Origin: Casuarina equisetifolia
Lineage: Eukaryota > Streptophyta > Magnoliopsida > Fagales > Casuarinaceae
Length of the DNA stretch: 64,000 bases
Reading direction: 5' to 3'
NCBI GenBank assembly: GCA_028551475.1
Contig: CM052358.1
Location: forward strand, 8,973,938-9,037,937
Numbering within the stretch: position 1 is the stretch's first letter; every line of letters starts with the position of its first letter. The notes below the pieces were generated by a model. That model was not told the DNA's origin, made no database searches, and was given only the letters and a program-made list of their open reading frames with translations. Made by a program: the position numbers and the translations under genes. Below are positions 11,954 through 24,799 of the stretch, piece by piece.

Positions 11954-14900
11954 CTACTGCCTCATTATCACAATATAATAGTGCTGGACGTCACATTTGA
12001 AAACAAAGTCTTTGAGTAACCCTATAATCCATACTATCTCGCATGTCGTTACTTGCATGGCTCTATATTCTGCTTCTGCTGATGACAAGGATACAGTTGG
12101 TTGTTTCTTGGACCGCCACGAAATCAAGGAATCTCCAAGCATTATGCAAAATCTGGTTGTTGACCTTCTTGTCATAGGGCATGTATTGTAGTCTGAATCA
12201 CAATGTGCTCTAAGCTCGAATTTGGATGAGGATGGGAACATAAGGCTAAGACCTGGGCAACTCTTAAGGTATTTAATTACCTTCAGTGCTGCCTCCATGT
12301 GGGACTGTTTCAGATTATGCATGAACTAACTGAGAAGTTGAACTGAAAAAGTGATATCAGGCCGAGTGAGAGTAAGATAGATCAACCTTCCAACCAGTCT
12401 TTGATAGGTGGATGGATCTGTAAGAAGCGGGTCCTCAGTTTTCTCTTCTGAACTAACATCATATTCAATGCTTGTGAACTTCTTGTTCTGTTCCATTGGA
12501 ATTACATACGGTCTCGAACCTGCCAATCCAGCCTCAGAGATTAATTCCAATGTGTACTTACGTTGGCTGAGTGAGATGCTTTCTAGAGAACAGGCTATCT
12601 CGATTCCCAAGAAGAATTTTGATTGACCCAGGTCTTTAATGAAGAAGGTAGCATGAAGATATCGTTTGAGATCTGTTATAGTTGCCTGATTGTTGCCTAT
12701 GATCAATATATCATCAACATAAATGAGTAATGCAACAAAAAAGTTACCTCTAGCCTTAGTGAATAGGGAGTAGTCATGATAAGATTGGACAAAACCATGT
12801 GCAATCAATGCTCTAGTAAACTTAGCATTCCATTGACGAGATGTTTGCTTCAACCCATAAAGGGATTTTTGCAATCGACAGACTAGATGCTCCCCCTGAT
12901 TACGAAATCCGGGAGGAAGCTCCATATATACCTCCTCAGAAAGATCACCATGGAGAAAAGCATTCTGAACATCCATCTGTTAAAGGGGCCAATCATAAAC
13001 AACAGCAATAGTGATGATGAGACGAACTGTGACATGCTTCGTAGTGGGCGAAAAGGTATCTTGGTAATTGATTCCCTCATACTGATTAAAGCCCTTGGCC
13101 ACCAGACGGGCCTTATACCGCTCAATGGAACCATCGGCATGATACTTCACTTTGTACACCCATTTACATCCAATAGGACGTCGATTAGGGGGCAAGGGAA
13201 CCACATCCCATGTGTGGTTAGCCTCTAAAGCAGTGAGTTCATGGTTCATAGCATCTATCCAATTGGGATCAGAAGCGGCTTCATGATAAGTGAAAGGTTC
13301 ATGGATGGCAGAGATGGAGGCAATGAAATGTTGATAAAGTGGGTGACAGTGTTGAAGGGAGACATAATTGGAGATGGGGTAGGCAAAGGTGTTAGAAGTC
13401 GAAGGAAGGGTAGGACATATGTAGTCAAAGGTCCAAATGGGTGGGCGACTAGGTCGACTGGAACGGCGTAAGGTGGTATCAAGGGTAGTGGGAAGAGAGG
13501 AATCTAGGCTTGGATCAGGAGCAGGAACAGGAAGGGGGGAAGAGGATATGATATCATCCAATATAGTGGTAGGGTTGGGGAAAGGGGGCTTAGGGAGGTT
13601 AGGGAGATCAACTGGTAGAGTCGAGGAAGTATAAGGTTCATCAAGCTGCACAGTAGGAACTGAAGGGGCGGCAGGCGTGATCGGAGGAGAGGTAGTTGGA
13701 GGAGAGAAAGGAAAATTATTTTCTTGAAAAACAACATCCCAACTAACAAAAAATTTGTCAGAGGCAGGATCGTAAAGACAATAACCCTTTTGAGAGGAAG
13801 GATATCCTATGAAAATACAAGGAAGGGCACGAGGACTGAATTTGCCACGAGTATCGAGGGTGGAAGCAAAACAGCGACATCCAAAAACACGAAGATGATC
13901 AATAACATGGGGTTTTCTAAAAAGTTTTTCAAAAGGGCTAAGGCCATGGAGAGAGGAGGAAGGAAGACGGTTAATGAGATAGGTGGCAGTGAGGAGGCAT
14001 TCGCCCCAAAAACGAAGAGGGATGTGAGCTTGAAACATGAGAGCATGAGCGACATCAAGCAAGTGCCGATGTTTCCCTTCAACAACTCTATTCTGTTGGG
14101 GAGTGTGAACACAAGAGGTCTCATGGAGGATGCCATGCGAGGAAAGAAATGAACGGCATTCAAAAGAAAAGAATTCAGTTTCATTGTCAGAGCGAATGCG
14201 GCGAACAACAAAATTGAATTGAGTGGAGACAAGGGAGAGAAAATATTGAATTTTGAAGAAAACTTTGCTTTTAAAGGTAAGAAGAAAGGTCCATGTAGCT
14301 CGAGAAAAATCATCCACAATGGCGAGGAAGTAACGAGCACCATCATGAGTGGGGGTTCGATGAGGACCCCAAATATCCATATGGACGAGTTCAAAAATGG
14401 AGGTGGTGCAGTGTTGACGAGAGGGAAACGGGGCATGGGTTTGTTTGGCTAAAGGACAAATAGAACATTGAAAATCAGAGGGACAAGAAAAAGATCGTCC
14501 GTGAGAATGAAAAGTTTTAAGTGATGAATGACCCAAGCGTTGATGCAAAAGATCGTACTGAATATTATTAGTAAAAATGGAATTACAAATTGTTTGTGGA
14601 GTACAAAAAGTAGTCCGTAAAGAAGCTAAATAATTTGAAAAAATTGAAGTAAATTGCGCTGGAATAGAGGAACATAGGAAATATAAGCCCCGATCAGCCT
14701 TGCCGAGCCTGATCAGATCCCCAGTCGTACGGTCCTGAAAGAGAAAATTTATCAAAGAAAAGGGCAACACAATTATTATCACGGGTTAGTTTTTGAATAG
14801 ATAATAAATTATGACGAAAGTGAGGGGCATATAAAACATGAGTGAGATTAAGGGAGGGATAAGGCTTATAGTGACCAATGTGAGTGACCGGACTAAGGGA

Positions 14901-15095
14901 TTTGTCAGGGAGAGTGATGTGGATGGGTTTGGCACATGGGTAAAAAGAATTTAACATATGCAAATTGCATGTGATATGGTCCGTTGCCCCAGAATCAATA
15001 ATCCATAAAGATGAAAAAGGATGAGAAAGAGAATAATTACCGGAGAAATTGGCACTAGGATCAGAGGTGCCCATCTGATTGATAAGTGTCACCAA
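11954..15095 (-). pseudogene. copia pol region (protease, integrase, RT, RNase H), fossil
   Basis: In minus-strand order the region shows an aspartic protease site (DSGATDH), integrase with an HQRLGH-type zinc site and catalytic core, the linker YKARLVAKGFNQ, RT with YVDDILI, and RNase H with the SSAEAEYRAM block. Domain order and motifs are those of plant Ty1/copia. The region is not intact. Plus-strand open frames in this interval are antisense shadows. Confidence 0.93.
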
Positions 15096-15656
15096 TTTTT
15101 ATTGTTGGTTTGCAGTTAGATTGAGCCCAATAGAACCGCCATAAATGTTGCCAGGGCTTGGAGGTGGATGGCCTAAGATACCTGTACTAGGATAAGGAGA
15201 AGCTGAGGGGTTACCAAAATAAGAAGGCCCAGTAAAAAGGGGTGGTGGAGGCCCATGACTGAAGTGGTGGGGCCCGTGTCCACCAAGAGAAGCATGGTGG
15301 GCTTAGGTACGCCCATCAGTAGAGCGGCGGCAATTACTACCCTTGGGTTTGGGCTTCCAACCTAGGGGGTAGCCCACAAGCAAGAAACAAGCCTCCTGGA
15401 CGTGCCCAGGCTTCTTGCAATGATTGCAAAAGGGGTGCTGATGGGCTAAGGAAGGAGTAGGGTCCTTGGGCCCTTGTGGCCCAAATAGGTGATGAGGGCC
15501 TAGAGGAGTGGGCCGTGAGTCAGTGGGCCAGCCTCCTGGGCCTAGCTGCAGAGCCCCATCGCCCGACCCAGCAAAAGGGCGACGTGTAGTCCCGTGTGAT
15601 TATGCCATGAAGGCACTGGCGTCGTTGGCGCTGTGTCGGCCATCACGTTGGGAACG

Positions 15657-16343
15657 CTAGTCAACATCTTGCTTGGCTAGAGAGTAGATCTTCTCCAAAG
15701 AAGGAAGCTCTTCACGGCTGAGGACGGAAGAAACAAGGTTCTGGAACTCCGATGGAAGGGAAAGGAGAAGCTTTAGTGCACGATCCTCTTGGTCACAAGC
15801 CCGAAGACGCGAGTTAACTTTGCAATCGCATTTGCCGCAAGAACATCGGATGGGGGCCTGTTGTGTCTCAAGTGCACCCCAAAGGTCTGTCAAGCGGACA
15901 TAAAAAGCTGTGAGATCAGCACTGGTGGCATCGGGAGCAAGCTGAAGTGCATTGATGGCCTGTTTCAAGCCAAATTTCTGAGTAGTGGAGACTTTGTCAA
16001 AGCTCTCTTGCAGAACTTGCCAAATATCTGTCACGGTTGGAAGTCGAGAAACCATGCTCTCCAAGTCGGAGTCAACGGAGTGTACTAGCCAAGTTTTGAT
16101 AGCAGCGTGGGCTTGGGCCCAACGTTGCGCATCTTCGCCATTACCTTCCGAACAAGTAAGCTCACCGGTGAGAAAGCCAAGCTTGTTGCGGGCGAGGTAG
16201 ACGGTGCAAATCTGGTCACTCCAAATGCTCCAGTTTGATTCGTCAACTAATCGTTTGGGAACAATGCTGTCAGGTTGGAGATCAGCGGCAGAAAGGTGAT
16301 AAGGGTCGCAAAGAGCAGAAGAAGGAGCTCCAGCAACAGCCAT
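15657..16343 (-). pseudogene. copia gag-like region, fossil
   Basis: This is a 228-codon open stretch whose translation resembles the copia-type gag polypeptide (NWSIWSDQI near the start, then repeated W/L-rich helices). It begins about 590 bases downstream of the 5' LTR, as expected for gag. It belongs to the 11,502-17,158 element. Confidence 0.85.
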
Positions 16344-16570
16344 CGAAGAAATTAAGGCTAAGGTTATGAGAAATTAGGGAATTTAGGAGATTGGGAATGA
16401 AGGCAAAATTGTGAAAAAAAAGGTTGAGGGTTTTCCAAAATTAGGGATATGAGAAAACTGAAAAATTGGAGAATTGGGGGATGAAAAATGAGAGATTTGA
16501 GGGACTAGGGTTTCGGTAATTACGAATGGCAGAACTGTAATATTGAAAAAAAAAAAGCAGGATAAAGTGA

Positions 16571-16757
16571 AGAAACGGATGAAAAGCAAAATAGACGAAA
16601 AATCTGAGAAATGGACGAAAAAGCAAGAAACGGATGAAAAGCCAAATAGATGAAAAAACTAAGAAACAGACGAAAAAGTAAGAAATGGATGAAAAGCCAA
16701 ATAGATGAAAAAATTGAGAAACGGACGAAAAAGCAAGAAACGGACAAAAAAAGCCAA
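16571..16757. repeat. 55-bp tandem repeat in the copia leader, about 3.4 copies
   Basis: Copies begin at 16,571, 16,626, 16,681 and 16,736, each opening with 'agaaacggat' or a one-base variant. Each unit contains two related half-units built on 'gacgaaaaa' and 'gatgaaaa'. The array lies between the 5' LTR/primer site and gag, in the untranslated leader. Confidence 0.88.
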
Positions 16758-16918
16758 AGAGACTTTACGGGAAAGGGAGGGTAGTGGGAATGAATGAAGG
16801 TTCACGGGAAAGGAAAAGGAGTTGGAAGAAAAGGAAAATTACGGGGAAAGATAAGGGTATTGAGAATCACCTGTCACTGATGGCCGTGCGGAAGCGAAAA
16901 GAGGTCTCAGGAAAGAAA

Positions 16919-16934
16919 CAAAGCTCGGGTACCA
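16919..16934 (-). other. tRNA primer-binding site of the copia element
   Basis: The minus strand directly inside the 5' LTR reads TGGTACCCGAGCTTTG. This resembles the TGGTATCAGAGC site complementary to initiator-Met tRNA that copia elements use. Confidence 0.8.
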
Positions 16935-17158
16935 TGTAAGATTTTGAGATGATGGGAGAAAGGCCGACAAGTGAGCAAATATTTGGTTTGTATTTTTCTA
17001 ATTCTTTACAATAGCAAACATACATTTATATGCTGTAAATCTAATCTATACAAGGAAAACATAATAATTACAATAATTACATAATATTCTACCTAACACA
17101 AACACATAATTAGGGACAATTATGGTAAGGTATTAGGTAAGAAATTCAAATATCAACA
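16935..17158 (-). repeat. 5' LTR of the copia element
   Basis: This is the partner of the 11,502-11,725 repeat and has the same 224-bp length. The two differ at seven positions, all transitions. Confidence 0.95.
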
Positions 17159-17530
17159 AATCTCTTGTCTAATCTAGAAGAGCCGTCAATTTTGGGAAGC
17201 CCCCGAAAGCCGGTGAACATCAAACATCCTTATTATTGTTTTTTTTTTCCCTTCTAATGTTAGAATAAATCTAAAGATAGTTCAAATTTTAACCCAAAAT
17301 TTATTGAAATGTTTTATGAGAGTTCAATATTTTAACTAACGAGTTAATGTTTTTAGCAGGTTACACATACATAAATATCTAAAAACTTACAATTTGGTCT
17401 ATGTCATTTTTATATAGAAAAAAGCATGAAGCAAGCATAGCTTGAGCCTAATCTGATGACATTAATCCCTTGCTTTATATTTTTTTTCCTCATTGCTAAT
17501 CCTACAAATTACACTTTGCTTTTGAAGATT
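17159..17530. repeat. Unit B flank continuing after the copia insertion
   Basis: It opens with the right target duplication AATCT, then resumes the match to unit A (about 1,430-2,220), including 'agccgtcaattttgggaag' and the block near 17,350-17,525. Relative to unit A, a stretch of about 500 bases (roughly 1,500-2,000) is shortened here. Confidence 0.8.
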
Positions 17531-17689
17531 CACATATTAAAACATGTTAAATATAGAGTGAAAATTATAAGGAAGGATAAAATAATAATTTTTTCAATTA
17601 AGGTTTTTCTTAAGTTGCTTGTAAGTATAAAATTTTAGGAAACCTATAAATATTATGCCATCTGATGAATCATCACAATAACCAAGAAA

Positions 17690-18760
17690 TAAAGTAATAA
17701 AAAAGAAAAATATCTAAAAGTTCCTTGATATATGAAAGTGGAAACAAGAGAGAGAAGTGAGAGAAGAGTGATTATATTGAATTGTCTATATAACATGTAC
17801 CAATTTACATAGACTTTGTGAAGGGTTGTTTATAATAGAATCGTAGATTTACTATGACTATCCCTAACAACCTTAGGTCAAACATGATTTTATCCTTAAC
17901 TTATAGGTTGAACAAGACTTAATCCTTACCAATTCTAATAGAATAGGACTCCTTTTGACACCTCATCTCTCAAACTCAAGATAAATGATCTAAATCCAAG
18001 TGAAGTTTTAAAACCAATTCACGAGATTGTCTTGGTAAGTAAGTTTGAAAAAAAAAAAAGGTCGCAATCTTTTGGGGAAAGCTATTTGGCAACCGCATTG
18101 AGAATCCTTCTTTAAGAAGCATAGTAGTAAAAACCTAATTGACCAGAAATAGTCAATAAAAATACCAACCTTGGTTGACAGGTGCATTGTGTCTTTACCT
18201 CTAGGAAACATCGAATTATGAACCCATATGACTAGAATACCAAATACAAAGCTTCATTCGAGTTGGAGAATGCACAGAAAATCCTGTGGGTAAAAAACAT
18301 AGAATTGGAACACACGTAAACTAAATTGAATTAGATTTAGAATGGGCTAGATCATGTTCAGATTGAAGCAAAACTAGATCGAAGCATGTTCAAGCCAACA
18401 CAACATTTTTACATTCCTTGTAATATTTTCTAATTGGTTTTGTTCTATTTTCTCTCTCACCAAATAAACAATTATCTCATAAAATTCTTTCATCATGTAA
18501 ATCTCATGGGGCTTTCATCACAAACTTGTGGGACTCTACAACCAAACTCTCAAAGAGGCTTTCTCAAACAATCAACCAACTCCCTAAGGAGATTTTGTTA
18601 TTGAAATAACTCGTCCAATAGATTCCTCCATACTGTACATATTTATAAAGAAAAAACCTTGTTTCTTCAATTACATAACTGTCCATGGTTATAATAAAAT
18701 ATTATAATCATGCACTTTAACCTAAATTGCACCATTAATCCTAACATGTTCTTAGGCAAC
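17690..18760 (-). mobile_element. Old, degenerate LTR-retroelement sequence(s), broken
   Basis: This stretch is absent from unit A, so it was probably inserted into unit B. Around 17,930-17,980 a pyrimidine-rich tract follows LTR-like AT-rich sequence, as expected for a minus-strand polypurine tract next to a 3' LTR. Around 18,400-18,760 the sequence resembles the LTR at 51,970-52,415 (shared order of 'aaaggctttctc'-like, 'tttataaa' and 'cctaattg...atcctaac' blocks). No coding domain is readable. Element limits and exact family are uncertain. Confidence 0.4.
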
Positions 18761-18769
18761 CTTGTTTTA

Positions 18770-20230
18770 GCACGCACAAGGGGTGAGGTCGTGGGTGGGT
18801 GTCTGAATTAGGTTTATAAACTTCTTTTTATCTTGTCTTGATAAATTTGTAATACAAAACTAAATAGCAAGCAAATAAACTAATCAAGTCAAGAAATAAG
18901 ATTTTTTAGAACATGGTTCAATCCAAGCTGCCTTGACACTTATATCTATCTCAATCTAGTAACCTACTAGAATTACTTTTCTAATCAATTATTTAATTGA
19001 TTATAAGGGATAACTAATCCCACAAACCCTACGGTGCCCCAGGCTTGGCTTTGTCCAAAGAATTGAAAAAGTCCTTTTTTCTGCAATCAAGCTGTTTTCT
19101 CCCCTTGTCTTAGTAAGGTATCGTTGCTTGTCCCAAACCATGTTGTGGCCTTTTGGGATTGAAAAAATAAATAAAAAAATCATTAGCCACCGTTTCGCAT
19201 CCCCAGTTTAGAGAACGGATCCAACGTCGCATCTCCTTTTCCTTTTCTGGGAAGTTGTTTTGCCGTGACTACACGTGAAAATTTAAGGTCTTTGCAAATT
19301 CTCATCGTGTCGAGAAGTTAGAGGCTTCATGTGTCCTTTTCCTTTTTCTGGATTTTTCTTTTGCCATGACTTTGCGTGAAGAGCTAAATGCTAGTATCGG
19401 GAACTTAGAAACTTCAATGGTCGAGAATTTAGAGGCTTCACGTCAATCGCATCTCCTTTGTTGTTAATGCAGACCAAACTTTCCTTTTATCGATTTTATT
19501 CGTTTTGCCTCCACATCTTGTTGCATTATCTAGTGCTGCTATAACACAAAACATTTAGGTAGGCTATTATAAACTTTTATATCAACAAGTAATATTTTTA
19601 TATTCCATCAAAATCCATCTAACAGATTGGACAACGCGTGCAGTAGACATGGGCATTACAAATTTGGGTGACACACGTGTACATTCGGTCTCACCTTTTC
19701 TGTTTTTTTGTTCCTTTTTAATCCACATATTCTTGGGATGTCGAATTAAGAAACTCTTAGTTTCAAGCAATGTCTTCTCATTACTAAGCTAAGTAATTGT
19801 TGACCACATTCGGTCTTACAAATCAAGCAACGTCACATTGGGGCAATGCATTTGGTTATCTCCCAACAATTTGCTATGAGAGCATCCTTATTGTCCCAAC
19901 GAAATAAGAGCCATCACATGATTTCAAATGACGCAATGGACACCGCTTGAATTCTTAAACCCGATTAAAGTTCTTTTACAAAGCTGCACTGAAGTTCATA
20001 AGAAGATCTTGGGAAGGCTAAACTTACGAAGTTACGGCCTCTCTTTATTCACATATAGGAAGTTGGATTCAATGCATGCATAAAAATTTCCGAGTATTAC
20101 ATCGGCCTACATCTTAGAACATCCTGCTCCACGAAAAGAAATAAAATCCATGAGTTTCTTCAGTTTCATCGCAAAAATCCCTCTCTAATCCAGTTGTGTT
20201 TTTGAAAATTATGCACAGCATTCACCCAAA
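18770..20230. other. Intergenic DNA downstream of NPF7-B, no gene seen
   Basis: The sequence is AT-rich without a recognisable coding frame. A short repeated phrase around 'aatttagaggcttca' occurs two to three times between about 19,315 and 19,440. From about 20,030 it resumes the match to the unit A sequence just 3' of the transporter gene (about 2,975 onward). Confidence 0.5.
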
Positions 20231-20236
20231 CATGGC

Positions 20237-23200
20237 TTATACCGCTCTTATCTCGTAGTGCTCGCTGCCGTTGTTGTCTCCACTCTTTACTCCAAACTTG
20301 ACATACTTATACCACTTAGCACATGTGATGTAGACCATGAGATCAGCTATTGTCAAGGCTGCTAAGAGGAAGAAGAATCTGTCTAGATGACCTTTGTTCA
20401 GGTTTCCAGGAATCCACCCAGGCATTTCATCTCTAGTCGAGATTTTCATGACGATTGCCACTAGCAAACTGCTCACATAGTTTCCCAGCGATATGGACGT
20501 CATGCAAAGTGCACTTCCGAAGCTCTTTAACCCATCTGGAGCCTGTCCATTAAAGAATTCTAGTTGCCCAACATACATGAAAACCTCAGAAGCTCCAATA
20601 AGCACATACTGGGGGATTTGCCAAAAGATGCTCATAGAACTTGAACCTTCGCAATTGGTGCCTCTCTGACATTGCGTAGCGTAACCTGAAGGACTCTACA
20701 ATCCCAGCTGCAACCATGGCCAATACTGCTATCACAAGACCAACTCCCATCCTCTGAAGCTCGGTGAATTCTTTGGCACTTTTTTTCGTCATGGCAATAA
20801 GAGGATCAAGGACCCGTCTGTAAATGAAAATGAAAGCTGCTACACTGAGGATGTCAAAACTAGACATGCTTGCTGGAGGAATGTGGAAGTTCCCAACCGT
20901 GGTTTTCATAGCAGCGCCTTGCTCCACAAATATAGATGCCATTTGAGTAAAAACGACCGAATAGAGAATGGTGCATAGCCATATTGGAAGAAGTCGGAAA
21001 ACGCACTTGACTTCCTCAACTTGTGACACAGTGCAAAGACGCCAAGGATTGTGAGTATCACCGTTCATCTGGTCCAAGTCCTCAGAAGTGATGACCGCGG
21101 CTCTGTCCAGGTATCTGATGAGGTTGATGTAAATACAAGTTAGTATTCAATCTTGGTTGCTATCACTACAGAAAAAATAAATAAATAGATAAAGTTATAA
21201 TCACAGGAATGTTTCAATTTAGATTATCGAATGTTTCATGGTTTTTATTAATCAACTAAGTAATAGACACTGGAGCAAGTTTGCAGCATGACCAATACCA
21301 AAGAATGAACTAGTCCATGGTTTCAAGCCCACCTGTCAGACAACTCTAGTTACCCAGCAATATTGTGGCATGGTGTTGAGTATGACTTTTGGAAGTTTAC
21401 CCTAGGCCTTAATGGAATGGAACTTCGGGATCAGAAATCTTTGAAAACTTGTGCGAAGTATGAGTTATATCAATATGAAAAATTTATTTGTGAGCAAAGG
21501 CTTTGGTGCGTATCTATCAATGGCAATTACATTTGCTTTATAACCTTTACTATTCTCTAAGAATTTAAAGGTGCAATAAAGATATGAACTTACTTGAAGC
21601 CCTGAGTGTAGAGTAGCTTTCTATCCCCATTCTTGGCACATTCCTTTACTTCCAACTCAAACAAATCTTCTTCACTTGGTGTTATGTCCACCTTCCATTT
21701 TCTGGACGCCGCAACCAGCACTTGGCAAATCCTAGAGAGTGGATTGCCTTTTGGTTGGAAATGCCGGTATCTTGGGGTGCCAAAAAGAAACAAGACCAGT
21801 GCCAGGGCAGCGGAGACAGCTGATGCCCTAAATCCTAGTGCCCACTTCCCTTCATCTTCAAAATATCCCAGGATAGTGTTTGAAAAGAGAGACCCCAGGT
21901 TCAAAGCCAAGTAAAAGTAGCTAAAGAAGGCTATTTTAGAGTACCCTTCAGCAGAATCCTCCTCATCAAACTGATCAGCCCCAAATGTAGCTATGCTGGG
22001 TTGGTACCCTCCGTTTCCCAAGGCTATTAGGTATACACATAGGTAGAACAAGGCAAGATGAAGGCCTGAATGAGATCCGCACGGAGATTGCTCGCTACCA
22101 CAGCCACTGGGCTTGATTAAGAATATGTATGAGGATAGGGAGAGCGATAACAAGCCCTGCCAACGTGACGAATTCACTTGAGCATATGAACAGTTTAAGA
22201 TTTACACTTTTTCAAGAAACAACTAGTGGTGAGTAAAAGTAGCAAGTAAAGGAGAATTTGTGTGCCTGTAAATGCTTGTGACTTACGAGGACAAAGATTG
22301 CTTGGAAGATGGCACAGGTCTTGTATCTGCCCAAGTAAGAGTCACTAAGGAAAGCACCAATGAGAGAGAAAAGGTAAACAGTTCCTGTCCATTCGCTGAC
22401 ATTGTTTGCTGCCTCGGCGTTGTCTTGACCCAACACCCTCGTCAAAAACAGAACCAAGTTCACTCCTACTCCGAAGAACGCCAACGTAGCCAGCCCTTGA
22501 TTCACTGAGTAGTTTTATTCCGAAAACAGATAGAAATACAAGGGAGCTTTAGTTGTTACTACTATTAACCGATGACTAAAAAAATAAGAATTTTATCTTA
22601 AAAATTAAGAAATAAACTGGCTATTGTAAATCTAATAAATAATGTCCAATTATAAGAAAAATGGTGTTTTTGTGAAAAATAGTGACCAAACGAATGAGCT
22701 TGTTGCCCAGAAAAAAATAAAAATAAAAAAATAAAAAGAGACCGCTTTCACCATACTACTTGATTCCTTTCAAGGTATTAGATTCTCAAAAGACATAGTT
22801 AAGTACTACTACACCACTTAAAATAAAACTGGTGGATGCTTAAAGAGCAATTACAAGTACTTGCTTTTGTATTTTGCTTATTTGTTCTTATATATAATCG
22901 AGATAAGGTAAATCTAAGACAGGCACTCTTTTTGTATAGTTCCATCTATTCAGAACGTTTATTTGCTTTCATGTTACATCTCTAGGGAAGAAGATTACCA
23001 AGGATCAAAACTCCGGCGACCCAAGTACCGGTTCTCTTTCGGATTGCGGGGCGGCCATGCCAATCAACAGTTCCATCTAGTGTGAAAACTTCTTGCCCAT
23101 TTTTGACCTTTCCAACTCCTGCATCCTGAAAGTTACAGCACCAAAAAAAGGATATGTTGAGTCACAAATCAGAAGACATACGCGTGTGTGTGTGTGTATC

Positions 23201-24621
23201 TTGAAGCTTACGAAAGTTTGACGTGATGCAGACCAAGATAAGGACTATCAAGAGGAAGGGAAGAGAGATGGGTTTGTGGTTTATGGTTGAAATTTTGTTA
23301 GAAAAGGAGCAGATCATGATGAAGAAGTTCGTTTATTCATCACAGATTTGAGGCCCAAACGACACTTACTTTCCAGTTTCGCATGTAATTGGTCATGATG
23401 CACTCCCTAGACTTCTCGAACCCACCTTGTACAACTGGACTCTATGATCACATAGTTGATAGCATATACTAAGATGGATCAGCAATAAAATAACTATATT
23501 AAACTCCTACTTCATGGGACCTTTGAGCGAGTCACAAGTCTCATACTTTCTCACAAGCAATAAAAATTTTGAACCCTAAATTTTTATCCACTCTTTCAAG
23601 GCTAACAACAGTAAAATCCCGGGTCGGCTAACAACGCCTCCAGTAAAACCTATTGTCATTGGTTGAAAAAGTAGTACCCAATCATTTCTCTTATCGACAT
23701 GACTACCGATGGAAGACAGACTAAGGACTATATTTTCCACTTTATGAACAGACAAGGGGAATCATGTGACATCGCTTTGCGGCGAAAAACAACAACCTTT
23801 ATCTCCACGTATCTGTGCCATATATGAACATTGAATCCTAAATATCTCAGTTTTATCAACAATCGAAGTGGCTGATAGACAATCGGCGCGGTCTCAAAAC
23901 AGAAAAGAAAAGCTTCTGCACCGTCAGGTTGTTTCTCTTCTCAGGACTGCGCGAAACCGGGCCAACCTGATTCAGAAGTGTTGGATCGACCAACCCCACG
24001 TTGATAAATAATGCAGGGATGCCATTTTCAACACTTCCTCGGGAAATCAAAAGGTTTAGGTCGGAAACCTTTTCTCTTTCCCTTTTATTGTTCTATCAAG
24101 CACGTCCAATAACGGACGTTGCATATCCTGCTCTTGTAAACAATTCTAAGAGAAGTTGCAGGAAAAAAAAAAAAAAAAACATTACGCAGGATTTTCCGTT
24201 CTAGAGATACGTCCAGCCTCATGCATGCTGCTACTCTTTCTATTATCCCACTATTTTTATTTTTTAGGTTTTCTTGGTAGGTAAAAGGGATTGAAGTGAT
24301 TACCTAACCAGAAAAAAAAAAGATTAGAGTGATTTGAATTCAAAACCTTAGGATTTTCCAACGATAGTCTTGTCACTGTTCTATCATCCCGAGCTATGAA
24401 GCTGATGAATGATAGCTAGTTGCCTAAAATGATTACATATTCATCAAAAAAAAAATTAGCACTTATCATATTCGTCAAAAGAAAAAGTAGCATGTATCAT
24501 TTTATGAAAATCTTGTCAGTCAAATAAATTAGACAAGGAGATTCTTATAGTACCTTCTATACATTTTCAGGGACAGTATATGAGTTTCACTAACCTGTTC
24601 GCAAACATTTAAGCAATCCAT
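20237..24621 (-). pseudogene. NPF7: NPF7-clade transporter, copy B (frameshifted in last exon)
   Basis: Exons mirror copy A exactly: complement(20237..21114, 21594..22156, 22287..22504, 22999..23125, 24595..24621), with lengths 878, 563, 218, 127 and 27 nt and all splice sites kept. The nine-residue first exon reads MDCLNVCEQ. Exons 1-4 are open and very close to copy A. In the last exon one extra base at about 20,661-20,665 (relative to 3,575-3,585 in copy A) shifts the frame near codon 462. The reading then stops at 20,586-20,588, giving about 486 residues and removing roughly the last three helices. Downstream, the original frame stays open to 20,237 with good conservation and a slightly longer tail ending YEIRAV, so the break is recent or a sequence error. 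If it is an error, this is a second functional transporter. Confidence 0.85.
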
Positions 24622-24785
24622 CGATGCACTCTAGCAGAACCTACCACATAAAAGTGAAAACCAAGAGAACCAGGAGCAAGAACTATAAACCTCAAGGTGT
24701 TGAACAAGAAGAAAGCTATGAGGAGGAGGCAGAAATGCAAACCTAGAGTTAGGTTTACGAAGGGCACGTGAAGGAGTGAGTTATG

Positions 24786-24794
24786 TATATATAG
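24786..24794 (-). promoter_or_regulatory. TATA box of NPF7-B
   Basis: An alternating T/A run reading CTATATATA on the minus strand lies about 165 bases upstream of the copy B start codon, matching the TATA position in copy A. Confidence 0.55.
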
Positions 24795-24799
24795 AGGGT

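Larger units (their letters stand above)
11502..17158 (-). mobile_element. Ty1/copia LTR retrotransposon, 5.66 kb, nearly full length, coding region broken
   Basis: This is a complete copia-order element on the minus strand: 5' LTR at 16,935-17,158, initiator-Met tRNA primer site next to it, leader, gag (about 15,650-16,345), zinc-knuckle/protease region (about 15,000-15,450), integrase (about 13,600-14,600), reverse transcriptase (about 12,330-13,250), RNase H (about 11,950-12,320), polypurine tract, and 3' LTR at 11,502-11,725. Protease DSGATDH, RT YVDDILI and RNase H SSAEAEYRAM place integrase before RT, which defines copia. The coding region carries roughly four interruptions, so it is a fossil copy. 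The LTRs differ at 7 of 224 positions (about 97% identical), suggesting insertion on the order of one to a few million years ago, depending on substitution rate. It sits within the 3' flank of NPF7-B. Confidence 0.96.

Noticed and set aside
13724-14452. Plus-strand frames of 142 and 77 codons
   Set aside because: They are antisense to the copia integrase region and have low-complexity K/G/R composition.
15789-16200. Plus-strand frames of 99 and 71 codons
   Set aside because: They are antisense to the copia gag-like region.
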